A stretch of DNA of 64,000 nucleotides from Agromyces sp. S2-1-8 (GCF_021129215.1 NZ_JAJOLP010000001.1:3596001-3660000), one strand, 5' to 3'; shown: positions 16,201-25,050, counted from the first letter of the stretch. The notes: a model not told the origin generated them from the sequence alone. Numbers and translations: made by a program.

Positions 16201-17277
16201 ATGCACGAGGCCGCCCACTCAGAACTCCATCCCGACACCCTCGCCGTCATCGCCGGTCGCCCCGCGCATGCGCCTGACGCGCCGATGAACGTGCCGGTGC
16301 ACCTGACCTCGACGTACGTCGCCGGCGGCGACCTCGAGTACGGGCGCTACGGCAACCCGAGCTGGACGGCGTTCGAGGACGTCCTCGGCGCGCTCGAGGG
16401 CGGGCGGTGCGTGTCGTTCTCCTCCGGCATGGCCGCGATCTCGGCCGTGCTCGACCTCGTCGAGCCGGGAGGACTCGTCGTGGCGCCGCGGCACTCGTAC
16501 ACGGGCACGGTCGCCCTGCTCGAGGAACGCGCGGGCCAGGGGCGCCTGCGTGTCGAGTTCGTCGACATCGCCGACACGGCTGCGGTGGCCGCGGCGAGCG
16601 AGGGGTCGGCGCTCGTGTGGTTCGAGACGCCGACGAACCCGGCCCTCGAGGTCGCGGACATCGCCGCGATCTCGGCCGCCGCGCACCTGCACGGGGCGCT
16701 CGTCGCCGTCGACAACACGTTCGCGACGCCCCTGCTCCAGCGTCCGCTCGCGCTCGGCGCCGACCTCGTCGTGCACTCGGCGACGAAGTACCTCTCGGGC
16801 CACAGCGACGTGCTGATGGGGGCCGTGGTGACCGCGTCCGACGAGCGCGCCGACTCGATCCTGCAGCGGCGCACGCTCGCCGGGGCCGTCCCCGCGCCGC
16901 TCGAGGCGTTCCTCGCGCTGCGCGGGATGCGGACGCTCGCCGTGCGACTCGAGCGCGCACAGGCGAACGCGCAGGAGCTCGTGCGTCGCCTCGACGGCCA
17001 CGCCGCGCTCGAGGAGGTGCGCTACCCGGGTTTCGGGGCGGTCGTCTCGATCGTCGTGCGCGGCGGCGCCGCGCCGGCCGATGCGCTCGTCGGGCGCACG
17101 AGACTGTGGGTGCACGCGACGAGCCTCGGCGGGGTCGAGTCGACGTTCGAGCGTCGCCGGCGCTGGCCGGCCGAGCAGCCCACCATTCCCGACGGGCTCG
17201 TGCGGCTGTCGGTCGGCATCGAGCAGGTCGACGACCTCTGGCGCGACCTCGCGGGCGCGCTCGACGCGATCGCCTAG
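16201..17277 (+). CDS. PLP-dependent trans-sulfuration enzyme (cystathionine gamma-synthase/lyase type)
   Basis: The 358 residues match the Cys/Met metabolism PLP family: YGRYGNPSWTAFE, SFSSGMAAISAVLD, VWFETPTNPALEV, the DNTFATPLL block, and the PLP lysine in HSATKYLSGHSDV (about residue 200). It is slightly shorter than the usual 380 residues. The family includes cystathionine beta/gamma-lyases and synthases, and motifs alone do not choose between them. It converges with an alpha/beta hydrolase, the stops overlapping by 4 bp. Confidence 0.85.
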   Translation: MHEAAHSELHPDTLAVIAGRPAHAPDAPMNVPVHLTSTYVAGGDLEYGRYGNPSWTAFEDVLGALEGGRCVSFSSGMAAISAVLDLVEPGGLVVAPRHSYTGTVALLEERAGQGRLRVEFVDIADTAAVAAASEGSALVWFETPTNPALEVADIAAISAAAHLHGALVAVDNTFATPLLQRPLALGADLVVHSATKYLSGHSDVLMGAVVTASDERADSILQRRTLAGAVPAPLEAFLALRGMRTLAVRLERAQANAQELVRRLDGHAALEEVRYPGFGAVVSIVVRGGAAPADALVGRTRLWVHATSLGGVESTFERRRRWPAEQPTIPDGLVRLSVGIEQVDDLWRDLAGALDAIA

Positions 17278-18113
17278 AGCCGCTCGAGCAGCCAGTCCAT
17301 CGCGTCGGGCACCGTGTCGAGCACGGAGACGTGCCCGTCGTCGAGGCGCATCCACAGCGAGGCGTTCGGCAGGCGGCCGAGCATCCACGCCGCATGCGTG
17401 CGCGGCACGATGCGATCGCCATCGCCCTGCACGAGCAGCACGGGCGCCGCCACCCGCTCGAGTTCGAAACCCCACGGCTTCGCGAAGGCGACATCGTCGT
17501 CGACGAGCCCGTCGGGGCCGTCGCGCCCGGCTCGAGCCGAATCGGAACCGAGATCGGCCCACGTCCCCTCGAGCGCGGCGAGGTCGACCGGCAGGAAGAC
17601 GTCGGGGTCGAACTCGTCGGTCTCGGCGAACGCCGCCCGGGCGGCCCGGCCCGCGCGGGCGGCGCGGAGCGCCCCGGGCGCCCGCATGCCGCCGAACCAG
17701 TCGAAGGCCTCGGTGTAGGGCGCGACGCCGGCGAGCGTGACGACGCCGATCACGCGATCGGGTGCGAGCGCAGCCCCGGCGAGGGCGTGCGGGCCGCCAC
17801 CCGAGGCGCCCATGGCGGCGAAGCCCTCGACGCCGAGCGCGTCGGCGACCGCGACCGCGTCGGTTGCGGCCGATGCGACGTCGCGCCCCGGGTTCGGCGT
17901 AGAGCCCCCGTAGCCCGGCCGTCCGTACGAGATGAGCCGGATGCCTCGCGCCGTCGCCGCTGCGAGCACCGCGCCGAGCGGCGCCCCGGTCTGGGGCGAG
18001 CCGTGGTGCCACATGAGGGTGAGTCTCGCCGAGGCATCCGCCCCCGAGTCGTAGGCATGCAGGACGCGCCCGTCGTCGAGCCCGACCTCGTGTTCGGTGA
18101 CCATGCGCGTCAT
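17274..18113 (-). CDS. Alpha/beta hydrolase
   Basis: Predicted 279 residues. The oxyanion region HHGSPQTG (about residue 34), the nucleophile elbow GASGGG (about 103) and a C-terminal LDDGHVSVLD block giving the catalytic His complete the fold. No lipase or dienelactone-specific block stands out; a hydrolase of small esters or amides is likely. It starts 5 bp after the stop of an upstream lipoprotein gene on the same strand, so both are likely one transcript. Confidence 0.85.
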   Translation of the reverse strand: MTRMVTEHEVGLDDGRVLHAYDSGADASARLTLMWHHGSPQTGAPLGAVLAAATARGIRLISYGRPGYGGSTPNPGRDVASAATDAVAVADALGVEGFAAMGASGGGPHALAGAALAPDRVIGVVTLAGVAPYTEAFDWFGGMRAPGALRAARAGRAARAAFAETDEFDPDVFLPVDLAALEGTWADLGSDSARAGRDGPDGLVDDDVAFAKPWGFELERVAAPVLLVQGDGDRIVPRTHAAWMLGRLPNASLWMRLDDGHVSVLDTVPDAMDWLLERL

Positions 18114-18117
18114 GTCG

Positions 18118-18564
18118 TCAACGACCGTCGGCCCGCACCGGAGGCAGTTCGACGGAGACGACGTCGCCGACCTGCTCGTCGCCGGCGACCGCGGCGGGTT
18201 CGAGGGTGGCGGTGAGGCCCGACGGGATGCTGACCTTCACGGGCAGTCCCCCGCACCCGGACGACCAGTCGGTCTCGCTCAGGATGATCAGGCACGTGGT
18301 CCGATCCTGCGGGTCCTCGGCAGCGTAGTAGACGGTGCCGATGGAGTCTTCCCCGACCCGACGGACCGTTTCGCGATCGATCGTGTCCTGGAAGTCCACG
18401 AACGCGGGCGGCAGGTCGCTCGGCCGCTGTTCGCGGTCGAACACGGGCAGGTCGTTCACCGAGGGCGTGCATCCGGCGAGCACCGCGAGCGCCGACAGCA
18501 CCGCGGCCGCCCCGGCGCATCGGCGGGCGGCATCTCGCGTACGCACCCGCCACGGATGGGACAT
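18118..18564 (-). CDS. Predicted lipoprotein, 148 residues
   Basis: The N-terminus is basic, followed by a hydrophobic stretch and the lipobox LAGC with Cys32, so the protein should be lipid-anchored on the outer face of the membrane. The mature part contains two Cys (about 110 and 120, LIILSETDWSSGCGG) and no recognised domain. Start 18564 has GAGG upstream. The next gene, an alpha/beta hydrolase, starts 4 bp after the stop, suggesting a two-gene operon. Confidence 0.75.
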   Translation of the reverse strand: MSHPWRVRTRDAARRCAGAAAVLSALAVLAGCTPSVNDLPVFDREQRPSDLPPAFVDFQDTIDRETVRRVGEDSIGTVYYAAEDPQDRTTCLIILSETDWSSGCGGLPVKVSIPSGLTATLEPAAVAGDEQVGDVVSVELPPVRADGR

Positions 18565-18669
18565 GCGACCTCGCTTCGACTCGCCGGCACCTGTCGCGCG
18601 AGTCTTGCAGGATCCGACGGCGTGCGCAATGGCTCGGGAGGGGCCGAGGCGCACGCCTAGGCTGGGCGG

Positions 18670-19437
18670 GTGATCGGCGGATTCCTCTCGGGCGTGCGGA
18701 TGCTCGCGCGCGGCTTCGCGTTCTGGTCGAAGCGGCCGGGCATCATGTTCCTCGGCCTGTTTCCCGCCGCGATCGTGTTCGTCGTGGTCGTCGCCGGGCT
18801 CGTCGGCCTCGGATTCGGACTGCCGTCCATCACCGACTGGCTCACGCCGTTCGCCGACGACTGGGTCGACCCCTGGCCGGGCATCGTGCGGGGCGTGCTC
18901 GGCACGGTCGTCTTCGCGGCCGCCGTGGTGCTGGCCGCGGTCACGTTCACGGCCGTCACGCTCGCGGTCGGCGACCCGTTCTACGAACGCATCTGGCGCG
19001 CGGTCGAGACCGACCTCGGCGGCCCCGTTCCCGAGCAGGGCGCGGGGTTCTGGCGCGCGGTCGGCGACTCCCTCGCGCTCATCGGGTTCGGCGCGCTCAT
19101 CGCGATCGGCGTCGGGCTCGTGGGCTTCGTGCCGCTCGTCGGCGCGGTCGTCGGCCCGGTGCTGGGCGTCGTGCTCTCCGGACGGCTGCTCGCCGCCGAG
19201 CTCGTGTCGCGCGCCTTCGCGGCGCGGGACCTTCACGGGGCCGACCGCCGCAGGCTGCTGCGCGGGCATCGCGGGGCCATGTTCGGCTTCGGCGTCGCGA
19301 CCCAGCTCTGCTTCATGGTGCCGCTCGGGGCGGTGTTCACGATGCCGGCCGCGGTGGCCGGGTCGACGATGCTCGCGCGGGCGGCGCTCGACGGGGTTAC
19401 GTCGTCGTTCGATCCGGCGCACGCCCCTCGAACATGA
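18670..19437 (+). CDS. EI24 domain membrane protein (CysZ-like)
   Basis: Predicted 255 residues with four long hydrophobic segments and the family blocks GVRMLARGFAFWSKRPGIM, AVGDPFYERIWRAVE and RLLRGHRGAMFGFGVATQL. The EI24/CysZ family in bacteria includes the sulfate transporter CysZ; whether this one carries sulfate is not shown. It starts with GTG 18670, with TAGGCT (18658-18663) exactly 6 bases upstream, so leaderless. It converges with the methyltransferase, the coding ends overlapping by 41 bp. Confidence 0.85.
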   Translation: MIGGFLSGVRMLARGFAFWSKRPGIMFLGLFPAAIVFVVVVAGLVGLGFGLPSITDWLTPFADDWVDPWPGIVRGVLGTVVFAAAVVLAAVTFTAVTLAVGDPFYERIWRAVETDLGGPVPEQGAGFWRAVGDSLALIGFGALIAIGVGLVGFVPLVGAVVGPVLGVVLSGRLLAAELVSRAFAARDLHGADRRRLLRGHRGAMFGFGVATQLCFMVPLGAVFTMPAAVAGSTMLARAALDGVTSSFDPAHAPRT

Positions 19438-19999
19438 GGATCGGCACGGGGCCGAACGGCAGCGACTTCGCGCGCATCCGTCGCACGTCGGTGCCGATGA
19501 ACCCCGCGTCGAGGAGCGCTCGCTCGGTCTCGCGATCCCAATGGCAGCCGTGGCACCACCGCTTGGAGATCGGCGTCGCGACGCGCTGCACCGCCCGCTT
19601 CAGCGTTCGGGGCGGCGCGGCGACGTGGTCGACGAAGACCACCAGGCCGCCGGGCACGAGCACCCGTCGCACCTCGGCGAGCGCGGCGGCCTGATCGGCC
19701 ACCGAGCAGAGCACGTAGGTGCCGACGACGGCGTCGACCGAGTGGTCGGGCAGCGGAATCGCCTCGGCGACCGCGCCGAGCGGCTCGGCGGTGTGACGCC
19801 ACTCGCGCGCCCGCGTCGCGAGCTCCGCGCGACGGTCGGCGTCGGGCTCCAAGCCGATCCACTCGACATCGAGGTCGAACGCCCCGAAGTTCTCGCCCTC
19901 GCCCGCACCGATCTCGAGCACGCGCCCGCGCACGCGGCCGAGCAGTTCGCGCTCGAGGTCGTCGATCGCGTCGCGATCGACCGGTCGGGCTGAGGTCAT
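19397..19999 (-). CDS. Class I SAM-dependent methyltransferase
   Basis: The 200 residues have the methyltransferase motif I VLEIGAGEGENFGAF (about residue 33) and motif IV GTYVLCSVADQAAALAEVRRVLVPGG (about 113-138), as in UbiE/COQ5-type and METTL7-like enzymes. HGCHWDRETERALLDAGF is METTL7-like and suggests a small hydrophobic or thiol acceptor. Start 19999 has TAGCGT (20006-20011) 6 bases upstream, a leaderless promoter. Confidence 0.85.
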   Translation of the reverse strand: MTSARPVDRDAIDDLERELLGRVRGRVLEIGAGEGENFGAFDLDVEWIGLEPDADRRAELATRAREWRHTAEPLGAVAEAIPLPDHSVDAVVGTYVLCSVADQAAALAEVRRVLVPGGLVVFVDHVAAPPRTLKRAVQRVATPISKRWCHGCHWDRETERALLDAGFIGTDVRRMRAKSLPFGPVPILMFEGRAPDRTTT

Positions 20000-20066
20000 T
20001 CCGGCACGCTACCGCGCTTCGGCGACGCTGTCATCGACCTCGCGAAGCGGGGGATGCCTCGGGGAG

Positions 20067-20648
20067 TCAGCGATCGAGACCGGCGGTGCGCGTCGCCGCG
20101 GCGATGAACGAGGGACGGACTCGCTCCCACCCGTCGAGGTAGCCGCCGACCATCGCCGCGTCGCGCAGCAGCACGAGCTGACCGGCCGTCGCCCCTGGGT
20201 CGTCGGCCTCGGCGGCGCCGAGCACCTTCTCGAGTTCGGACCGGAACCACTCGCGGTGCTCGGCGACGGCGCGCCGCACGCCGCTCTCGGGGTCGGGGTA
20301 CTCGGCCGCGGCGTTGATGAACGGGCAACCGCGCGTGTGATGCCGTGCGACGTCGTCGGCGAGCCCCTCGATCACGAGTCCGACGAGCTGCCCCGGCTCG
20401 GCTCCCGACGCCTCCGCCGCGTCGAACGCTCCTCGGATGTTCGCGTCCTCGACGCCGAGGTAGGCCTCGACGAGATCCTCCTTGCTCGGGAAGTGACGGT
20501 AGAACGTCGCGCGGGTGACGCCGGCCTCGGCGATGATGCGGTCGACGCCCACGGCGTGGATGCCCTCTCGATAGAAGAGCTCGGACGCGGTCTGGAGCAG
20601 CCGTTCGCGCGCCGCGGAGGCGCCGGTGGAGGTGGTTCGTGCAGCCAT
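20067..20648 (-). CDS. TetR family transcriptional regulator
   Basis: The 193 residues open with a TetR HTH (AARERLLQTASELFYREGIHAVGVDRIIAEAGVTRATFYRHFPSKEDLVEAYL, residues about 12-64). The C-terminal ligand domain has RGCPFINAAAEYPDPESG, common in AcrR/TetR proteins with a C-terminal TetR_C_33-like domain. Start 20648 follows TATCAT with 7 bases between (leaderless). Palindromes in the divergent region strongly suggest autorepression and control of the adjacent hydrolase. Confidence 0.9.
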   Translation of the reverse strand: MAARTTSTGASAARERLLQTASELFYREGIHAVGVDRIIAEAGVTRATFYRHFPSKEDLVEAYLGVEDANIRGAFDAAEASGAEPGQLVGLVIEGLADDVARHHTRGCPFINAAAEYPDPESGVRRAVAEHREWFRSELEKVLGAAEADDPGATAGQLVLLRDAAMVGGYLDGWERVRPSFIAAATRTAGLDR

Positions 20649-20659
20649 ACCAAAGATGA

Positions 20660-20675
20660 TAGAACGATCTTTCTC
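20660..20675. promoter_or_regulatory. TetR operator copy 1 (imperfect)
   Basis: TAGAACGATCTTTCTC is an imperfect copy of the perfect palindrome at 20730. Its first bases overlap the -10 TATCAT (20656-20661) of the TetR gene, so binding would block that promoter. Confidence 0.65.
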
Positions 20676-20682
20676 TTTTTGC

Positions 20683-20712
20683 TTGACATCCGTTCCGCCC
20701 TGGGCGTACAGT
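20683..20712 (+). promoter_or_regulatory. Sigma-70-type promoter for the alpha/beta hydrolase
   Basis: TTGACA (20683-20688), an 18-bp spacer and TACAGT (20707-20712) precede the gene at 20800, giving a 5' leader of about 80 bases. The palindromic operator lies at +11 or so, positioned to stop elongation or initiation. Confidence 0.65.
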
Positions 20713-20729
20713 CCGGGAATACAAAGAGA

Positions 20730-20745
20730 TAGAACGATCGTTCTA
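20730..20745. promoter_or_regulatory. TetR operator copy 2, perfect 16-bp palindrome
   Basis: TAGAACGATCGTTCTA is fully self-complementary. Together with the imperfect copy at 20660 it brackets the hydrolase promoter, which fits repression by the divergent TetR protein. Confidence 0.75.
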
Positions 20746-20799
20746 CTTCACAGATCACGAAGCGGTCACCCGATCGCCCCACCACAAGGAGCAGGAACC

Positions 20800-21648
20800 A
20801 TGAACACCACCGGCGCGAACAGCAGCAAGGCCACCATCGTCCTCGTCCACGGACTCTGGATGACCCCGAAGAGCTGGGACACCTGGGCCGAGTACTTCCG
20901 GGCCCGCGGCCACGAGGTCATCGTCCCGGGGTGGCCCGGCATCGACGACCGCGACGTCGCCGACATCCGCTCGAACCCCGAGTCGCTCAAGGGCATCGGC
21001 CTGAAGCAGATCGCCGACCACTACGAGCGGATCATCCGCGCCCTCCCCGAGAAGCCGATCATCATGGGCCACTCCTTCGGCGGCGTGATCACCCAGATGC
21101 TCGCCGACCGCGGCCTCGGCGCCGCCTACGTGGGCGTCGAGCCCGGGCAGGCCGCCGGCATCACGACGCTGCCGGCATCGACCCTCCGCACCGGCTTCCC
21201 GATCCTCGCGAACCCGTTCGACCGCAACGGCGCGAAGCCCCTCTCGAAGGCCCACTTCCACTTCACCTTCGGCAACGACCTCGCCCGCGAGGCATCCGAC
21301 CGCCTGTGGGAGGAGTTCGCGGTGAACTCGTACAACCGCGTCTTCTTCGAGGGCGTCGCCTCGACGATCAACGAGAAGGGCGGCGTGACCCACGTCGACT
21401 ACGCGAAGCCCGACCGCGCCCCGCTGCTCGTCATCACCGGCGAGATCGACCACGTCGTGCCGCCGGCGATCGGCCGGGCGATCGTCAAGAAGTACACGCA
21501 GACCGGCAGCCCGTCGGTCGTGGAGTACCGCGAGTTCGCGGGCCGCACGCACCGCATCGTCAGCCAGGACGGCTGGGAGGAGGTCGCCGAGTTCGCGCTG
21601 AACTGGGCGACCGAGCACGCGCAGGCGACGCAGGGGCAGGTCGCCTGA
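20800..21648 (+). CDS. Alpha/beta hydrolase, TetR-controlled
   Basis: Predicted 282 residues. The motif VLVHGLWMTPKSWDTW (about residue 16) is the oxyanion-loop region, GHSFGG (about 89) the nucleophile elbow with Ser, ITGEIDHVVPP the acid region, and RTHRIV holds the His. It resembles hydrolases and dehalogenase-like enzymes often induced by xenobiotics. ATG 20800 has AAGGAG upstream. Divergent TetR plus two operators implies that its substrate or a related compound is the inducer. Confidence 0.85.
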   Translation: MNTTGANSSKATIVLVHGLWMTPKSWDTWAEYFRARGHEVIVPGWPGIDDRDVADIRSNPESLKGIGLKQIADHYERIIRALPEKPIIMGHSFGGVITQMLADRGLGAAYVGVEPGQAAGITTLPASTLRTGFPILANPFDRNGAKPLSKAHFHFTFGNDLAREASDRLWEEFAVNSYNRVFFEGVASTINEKGGVTHVDYAKPDRAPLLVITGEIDHVVPPAIGRAIVKKYTQTGSPSVVEYREFAGRTHRIVSQDGWEEVAEFALNWATEHAQATQGQVA

Positions 21649-21671
21649 CCGAACAGCCCGCACGTCGCGCG

Positions 21672-21703
21672 GAAGGCGCGGACCCGCATGGGTCCGCGCC
21701 TTC
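21672..21703 (+). terminator. Terminator after the alpha/beta hydrolase
   Basis: GAAGGCGCGGACCC (21672-21685) and GGGTCCGCGCCTTC (21690-21703) are perfect 14-bp complements with loop GCAT, 24 bp after the stop. Confidence 0.85.
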
Positions 21704-21746
21704 GCCGTATCCCGATAGCATCGACCAACCCCCGAGGAGGTAGAGG

Positions 21747-22241
21747 ATGAGCGCAGACCCGACGATCTCGGCGCCGCCGGGATGGTACGAGGACCCCGAG
21801 GCACCGGACGTCCTCCGCTGGTGGGACGGGCACCGCTGGTCCGAGACCGGGTTCGCCCCGAAGCCGCTGCAGGGCTGGGGACCGCCAGCGCCCGACGCGA
21901 CGAATCGCATCGCGCGGTGGGCCCGCACCGTCTTCTTCTGGGCGCTCGGCGTCGGGGTCTGCTTCTGGCTCCTCCCGATGATGCTCACGTTCCTTCCGGA
22001 CCCCAGGGCTCAAACGGTCGGGGTCGTCCTCGTCTGGATCGGCGGCCTGCCCGCGTTCGTGCTCATGGTGCTAGCGATCGTGTTCGGCGCGATCGGCGCG
22101 CATCGAGCGGGGCAGCTCGACGGCATCGGCCGAGGTGCCGCCCTCACCGGGCTGTTCGGCGGCATCGGACTGCTCGCCGCGCCGGCGCTCCTCGCGCTCG
22201 TCGCGCCGCTTCTCGCCCTCGGCTTCGTCGCGAGCAACTAA
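21747..22241 (+). CDS. DUF2510 domain membrane protein
   Basis: The 164 residues start with a DUF2510 motif (PPGWYEDPEAPDVLRWWDGHRWSE, about residues 10-33), a small Trp-rich domain common in actinobacterial membrane proteins. Three hydrophobic segments follow (about 62-85, 96-120, 132-160), resembling the DUF4190-type membrane region. The role is unknown; such proteins are often stress or envelope related. GAGGAGG and AGAGG precede the ATG. Confidence 0.8.
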   Translation: MSADPTISAPPGWYEDPEAPDVLRWWDGHRWSETGFAPKPLQGWGPPAPDATNRIARWARTVFFWALGVGVCFWLLPMMLTFLPDPRAQTVGVVLVWIGGLPAFVLMVLAIVFGAIGAHRAGQLDGIGRGAALTGLFGGIGLLAAPALLALVAPLLALGFVASN

Positions 22242-22270
22242 GCCGGCGACTCGCGCGCGCAAACGCGAGC

Positions 22271-22300
22271 GGATGCCGTGAGCACGGGCCCACGGCATCC
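22271..22300. terminator. Terminator between convergent genes
   Basis: GGATGCCGTG (22271-22280) and CACGGCATCC (22291-22300) pair perfectly across a 10-base loop. It lies between the DUF2510 gene and the convergent epoxide hydrolase. Confidence 0.7.
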
Positions 22301-22317
22301 CGGTCGGCGATCTGCGC

Positions 22318-23481
22318 TCAGCTCGAGCGCAGCCCCGCGAAGAACTCCCGGATGTCTCCGACGACGAGCTCGGGCACCTCGAGCGCCGCGAAGTGCCCGC
22401 CGCGGTCGAAGCGACTCCAGTGCACGATGTTCGAGTTGTCGCGCTCGGCGAAGACCCTGATCGTCTGGAAGTCGTCGGCGAACACGGCGACACCGGTGGG
22501 CGCCGCGTTCACGGCGGGGGTGTCCCCCGCCGCGGCCGCCGCCGCAGCCGCACGGGCGTCCTCGAGGTACATGCGGCTCATTCCCGCCGCGGCGTTCGCG
22601 AACCAGTTGACGCTGACCTCGGTGAGGATCGCGTCGAGCGGCACGAGCGACGTGCCGTTGCCGAAGGAGTTGAAGAGCTCGCTGTAGGCGAGCAGCCCGA
22701 CCGGCGAGTCGCTGAGCCCGACCGCGACGGTCTGCGGACGGCTCGCATTCATGGTGTTGTAGCCGCCGACCGACTGGAACCACTGCATGTGCTCGAGGCC
22801 CGCGTAGTCCTGCGGCTCGAGCCGTTCGAACTCGGCGGGGTCGCCCGAGGGGAACGAGAAGAGCTGCAGCACGTGGAGCCCGAGGAAGCCGTCTGGGTTC
22901 AGCAGGCCGAGCTCGCGGGCGACGAGCGCGCCGTTGTCGGAGCCGTGGATGCCGTACTCGTCGTACCCGAGCCGGCGCATGAGCTCGTCGTAGGCGCGGG
23001 CCACGCGGGCAGTGGTCCAACCGGCCCCGACCGGGTTCGAGGAGCCGAAGCCCGGGGCGTCGGGCACCACGACGTCGAACGCGTCCTCGGCGCGGCCGCC
23101 GTGCGCGACCGGGTCGACGAGCGGACCGATGAGGTCGAGGTAGTCGACCGACGAGCCGGGGTAGGTGTGCGCGAGCAGCAGCGGCGTCGCGCCCGGGTGC
23201 GGCGAGCGCACGTGGATGAAGTGGATCGGCTGCTCGTCGACCTCGGTGATGAAGTGCGGCACCGCGTTGATGCGGGCCTCGACGGCGCGCCAGTCGAGTT
23301 CGCGCCAGCGGTCCACGGCCTCGCGGAGATAGGAGTTCGGCGTGCCGGCATCCCAGTCGTCGACCGGGGCGGGCTGGGGCAGCCGGGTGCGCGCGAGGCG
23401 CTCGCGCAGGTCGTCGAGTTCGGCCTCGGCGACCTCGATGCGGAAGGGGCGGATGGCGGTGGAAGCGCTGGTCGTGTTCAT
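22318..23481 (-). CDS. Epoxide hydrolase (EHN-domain alpha/beta hydrolase)
   Basis: Predicted 387 residues. The N-terminal epoxide-hydrolase domain (FRIEVAEAELDDLRERLARTRLPQP, NSYLREAVDRWRELDWRAVEARINAVPHF) is followed by HTYPGSSVDYLDL (oxyanion region) and GIHGSDNGALV, where Asp is the predicted nucleophile in place of the Ser of lipases. DRGGHFAALEVPE supplies the catalytic His. It opens an epoxide to a vicinal diol. Start 23481 has TACCGT (23489-23494) 7 bases upstream, a leaderless form. The WYL-type regulator is divergent. Confidence 0.9.
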   Translation of the reverse strand: MNTTSASTAIRPFRIEVAEAELDDLRERLARTRLPQPAPVDDWDAGTPNSYLREAVDRWRELDWRAVEARINAVPHFITEVDEQPIHFIHVRSPHPGATPLLLAHTYPGSSVDYLDLIGPLVDPVAHGGRAEDAFDVVVPDAPGFGSSNPVGAGWTTARVARAYDELMRRLGYDEYGIHGSDNGALVARELGLLNPDGFLGLHVLQLFSFPSGDPAEFERLEPQDYAGLEHMQWFQSVGGYNTMNASRPQTVAVGLSDSPVGLLAYSELFNSFGNGTSLVPLDAILTEVSVNWFANAAAGMSRMYLEDARAAAAAAAAGDTPAVNAAPTGVAVFADDFQTIRVFAERDNSNIVHWSRFDRGGHFAALEVPELVVGDIREFFAGLRSS

Positions 23482-23544
23482 GTCTTCGACGGTACGTTCG
23501 ATATAGGCATGATTCGTTCCTAATTCGGAAGGAAGATCGACGCG

Positions 23545-24498
23545 ATGACCGACACCGCCGCGCGCCTCCTCGCCCTGCTCTCGCTGCTGCAGTCTCGCCC
23601 CGACTGGAGCGGGTCCGAGCTCGCCCGGCGCCTCGACGTCACGCCGCGCACCATCCGCAACGACATCGATCGCCTCCGCGAGCTCGGCTACCCCGTCGAC
23701 GCGACCCGCGGCGCGGCCGGCGGCTACCGACTCGGCGCCGGCGGCAAGCTGCCGCCGCTGCTGCTCGACGACGAGGAGGCGATCGCGGTCGCGGTCGGCC
23801 TGCGCGCCGCCACCGGCGTCGCCGGCATCGAGGAATCGAGCGGGCGGGCGCTCGCGAAGCTCGAGCAGGTGCTGCCCGCCAGGCTGCGGCCGACCGTCGC
23901 CGCCCTGCACGGAACGGTCGATCGCGCCCCCGAGAACACGGGGACCGACGCCCCCGACCCCGAGGTCGACCCCGCAGTGCTGCAGGCCGTCGCCGCCGCG
24001 ATCCGCGACGTCGAGTGGCTCCGCTTCGACTTCAAGGGCGAACCCGTGCTCGTCGAGCCCTATCGGCTGCTGAGCTGGCAGCGACGCTGGCACCTGATCG
24101 CGCGCGACCCGCGCAGCAGCGTGTGGGGCACCTACCGGGTCGACTGGATCGAGCCCCGCATGCCGACCCGGCGGCGATTCGATCCGCAGCCGGTGCCGGG
24201 CGGCGACCCGACGGCCTTCGCGATGCGCACGATCGCGACGACGGGCTGGAACGTGCACGCCCGTCTGCACATCGCCGCGTCCGCCGAGGCCGTGCTCGAT
24301 CGCATCAATCCCGCGGTCGGCGCCGTCGAACCGGTCGACGACGGCACCTCGGTCCTGATGACGGGTGCCGACAGCCTCGAGACCATCGCGGCGTACATCG
24401 GCATGCTCGGCATGGACTTCACGGTCGAGTCGCCCGCCGAACTCCGTTCGGTGCTGCGCACCTACTCCGAGCGGTACGCCCGAGCCGCTTCCGGTTGA
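23545..24498 (+). CDS. WYL-domain HTH regulator (YafY/DeoR-like)
   Basis: The 317 residues contain an N-terminal HTH_11 domain (LLSLLQSRPDWSGSELARRLDVTPRTIRNDIDRLRELGYPV), the YafY-type linker GAAGGYRLGAGGKLPPLLLDDEEA and a WYL domain (residues about 150-220) with EPYRLLSWQRRWHLIARD. WYL domains bind nucleic acid or small ligands. It is separated by 63 bp from the epoxide hydrolase and probably controls it. ATG 23545 follows GGAAGGAAG. Confidence 0.85.
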   Translation: MTDTAARLLALLSLLQSRPDWSGSELARRLDVTPRTIRNDIDRLRELGYPVDATRGAAGGYRLGAGGKLPPLLLDDEEAIAVAVGLRAATGVAGIEESSGRALAKLEQVLPARLRPTVAALHGTVDRAPENTGTDAPDPEVDPAVLQAVAAAIRDVEWLRFDFKGEPVLVEPYRLLSWQRRWHLIARDPRSSVWGTYRVDWIEPRMPTRRRFDPQPVPGGDPTAFAMRTIATTGWNVHARLHIAASAEAVLDRINPAVGAVEPVDDGTSVLMTGADSLETIAAYIGMLGMDFTVESPAELRSVLRTYSERYARAASG

Positions 24499-24522
24499 AT
24501 CGCCGGGGCATCGGGCTCGAGC

Positions 24523-25050
24523 TCACCCGAGTCCGACGCGGTCGGGCACCGCGGCGGCGACCGTGGGCAGCCAGGTGCCGACCTCCGGCCACGCCCGCGC
24601 GGCGGGCAACCGGCGCAGCAGCTGCGCGAGCGAGGCGTCGGCATCGGGCCACGGGATGACGCGACTGGGCGACGCGCTCGCGAGCACGCCGAGCCACCAG
24701 TGCTTCCACGTGACCGGCAGGTTCTCGGGGTGGATCACGACGTAGTAGTCGGGCACGCTGAGATCGTGCCGCCCTGCCGCCTCGAGCGCCCGGGCGATCT
24801 CGAGCTCGAGCACGCCGTAGGTCGAGAGGTCGTCGAAGAACTCCACCCAGGCCGCGGCGACGTGCGCGAGCGGGTCGTGGTCGTGCACGACGTACGGGGC
24901 ATCGGAACCCGACGACCAACGGGCGACCTCGGCGTCGGAGGCATCGGGCAGCGATGCGGCCCGCACGTTCGCGAACCTCTCGAGCGCGTGGATGGCACTC
25001 GCCGTCTCATCTCCGACGACGACCAGCGTGGTGCTGGACGGAGCCTCCAT
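24523..25050 (-). CDS. Hypothetical protein, 175 residues
   Basis: I do not recognise a family. The sequence is soluble, begins MEAPSSTTLVVVGDETASAIHALERF and contains VVHDHDPLAHVAAAWVEFFDDL and DYYVVIHPENLPVTWKHWWLG. The frame is supported by a leaderless-type TAGACT (25057-25062) exactly 6 bases before ATG 25050 and by codon usage. It ends 25 bp from the convergent WYL regulator and starts 34 bp after the siderophore-interacting protein gene on the same strand. Confidence 0.65.
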   Translation of the reverse strand: MEAPSSTTLVVVGDETASAIHALERFANVRAASLPDASDAEVARWSSGSDAPYVVHDHDPLAHVAAAWVEFFDDLSTYGVLELEIARALEAAGRHDLSVPDYYVVIHPENLPVTWKHWWLGVLASASPSRVIPWPDADASLAQLLRRLPAARAWPEVGTWLPTVAAAVPDRVGLG

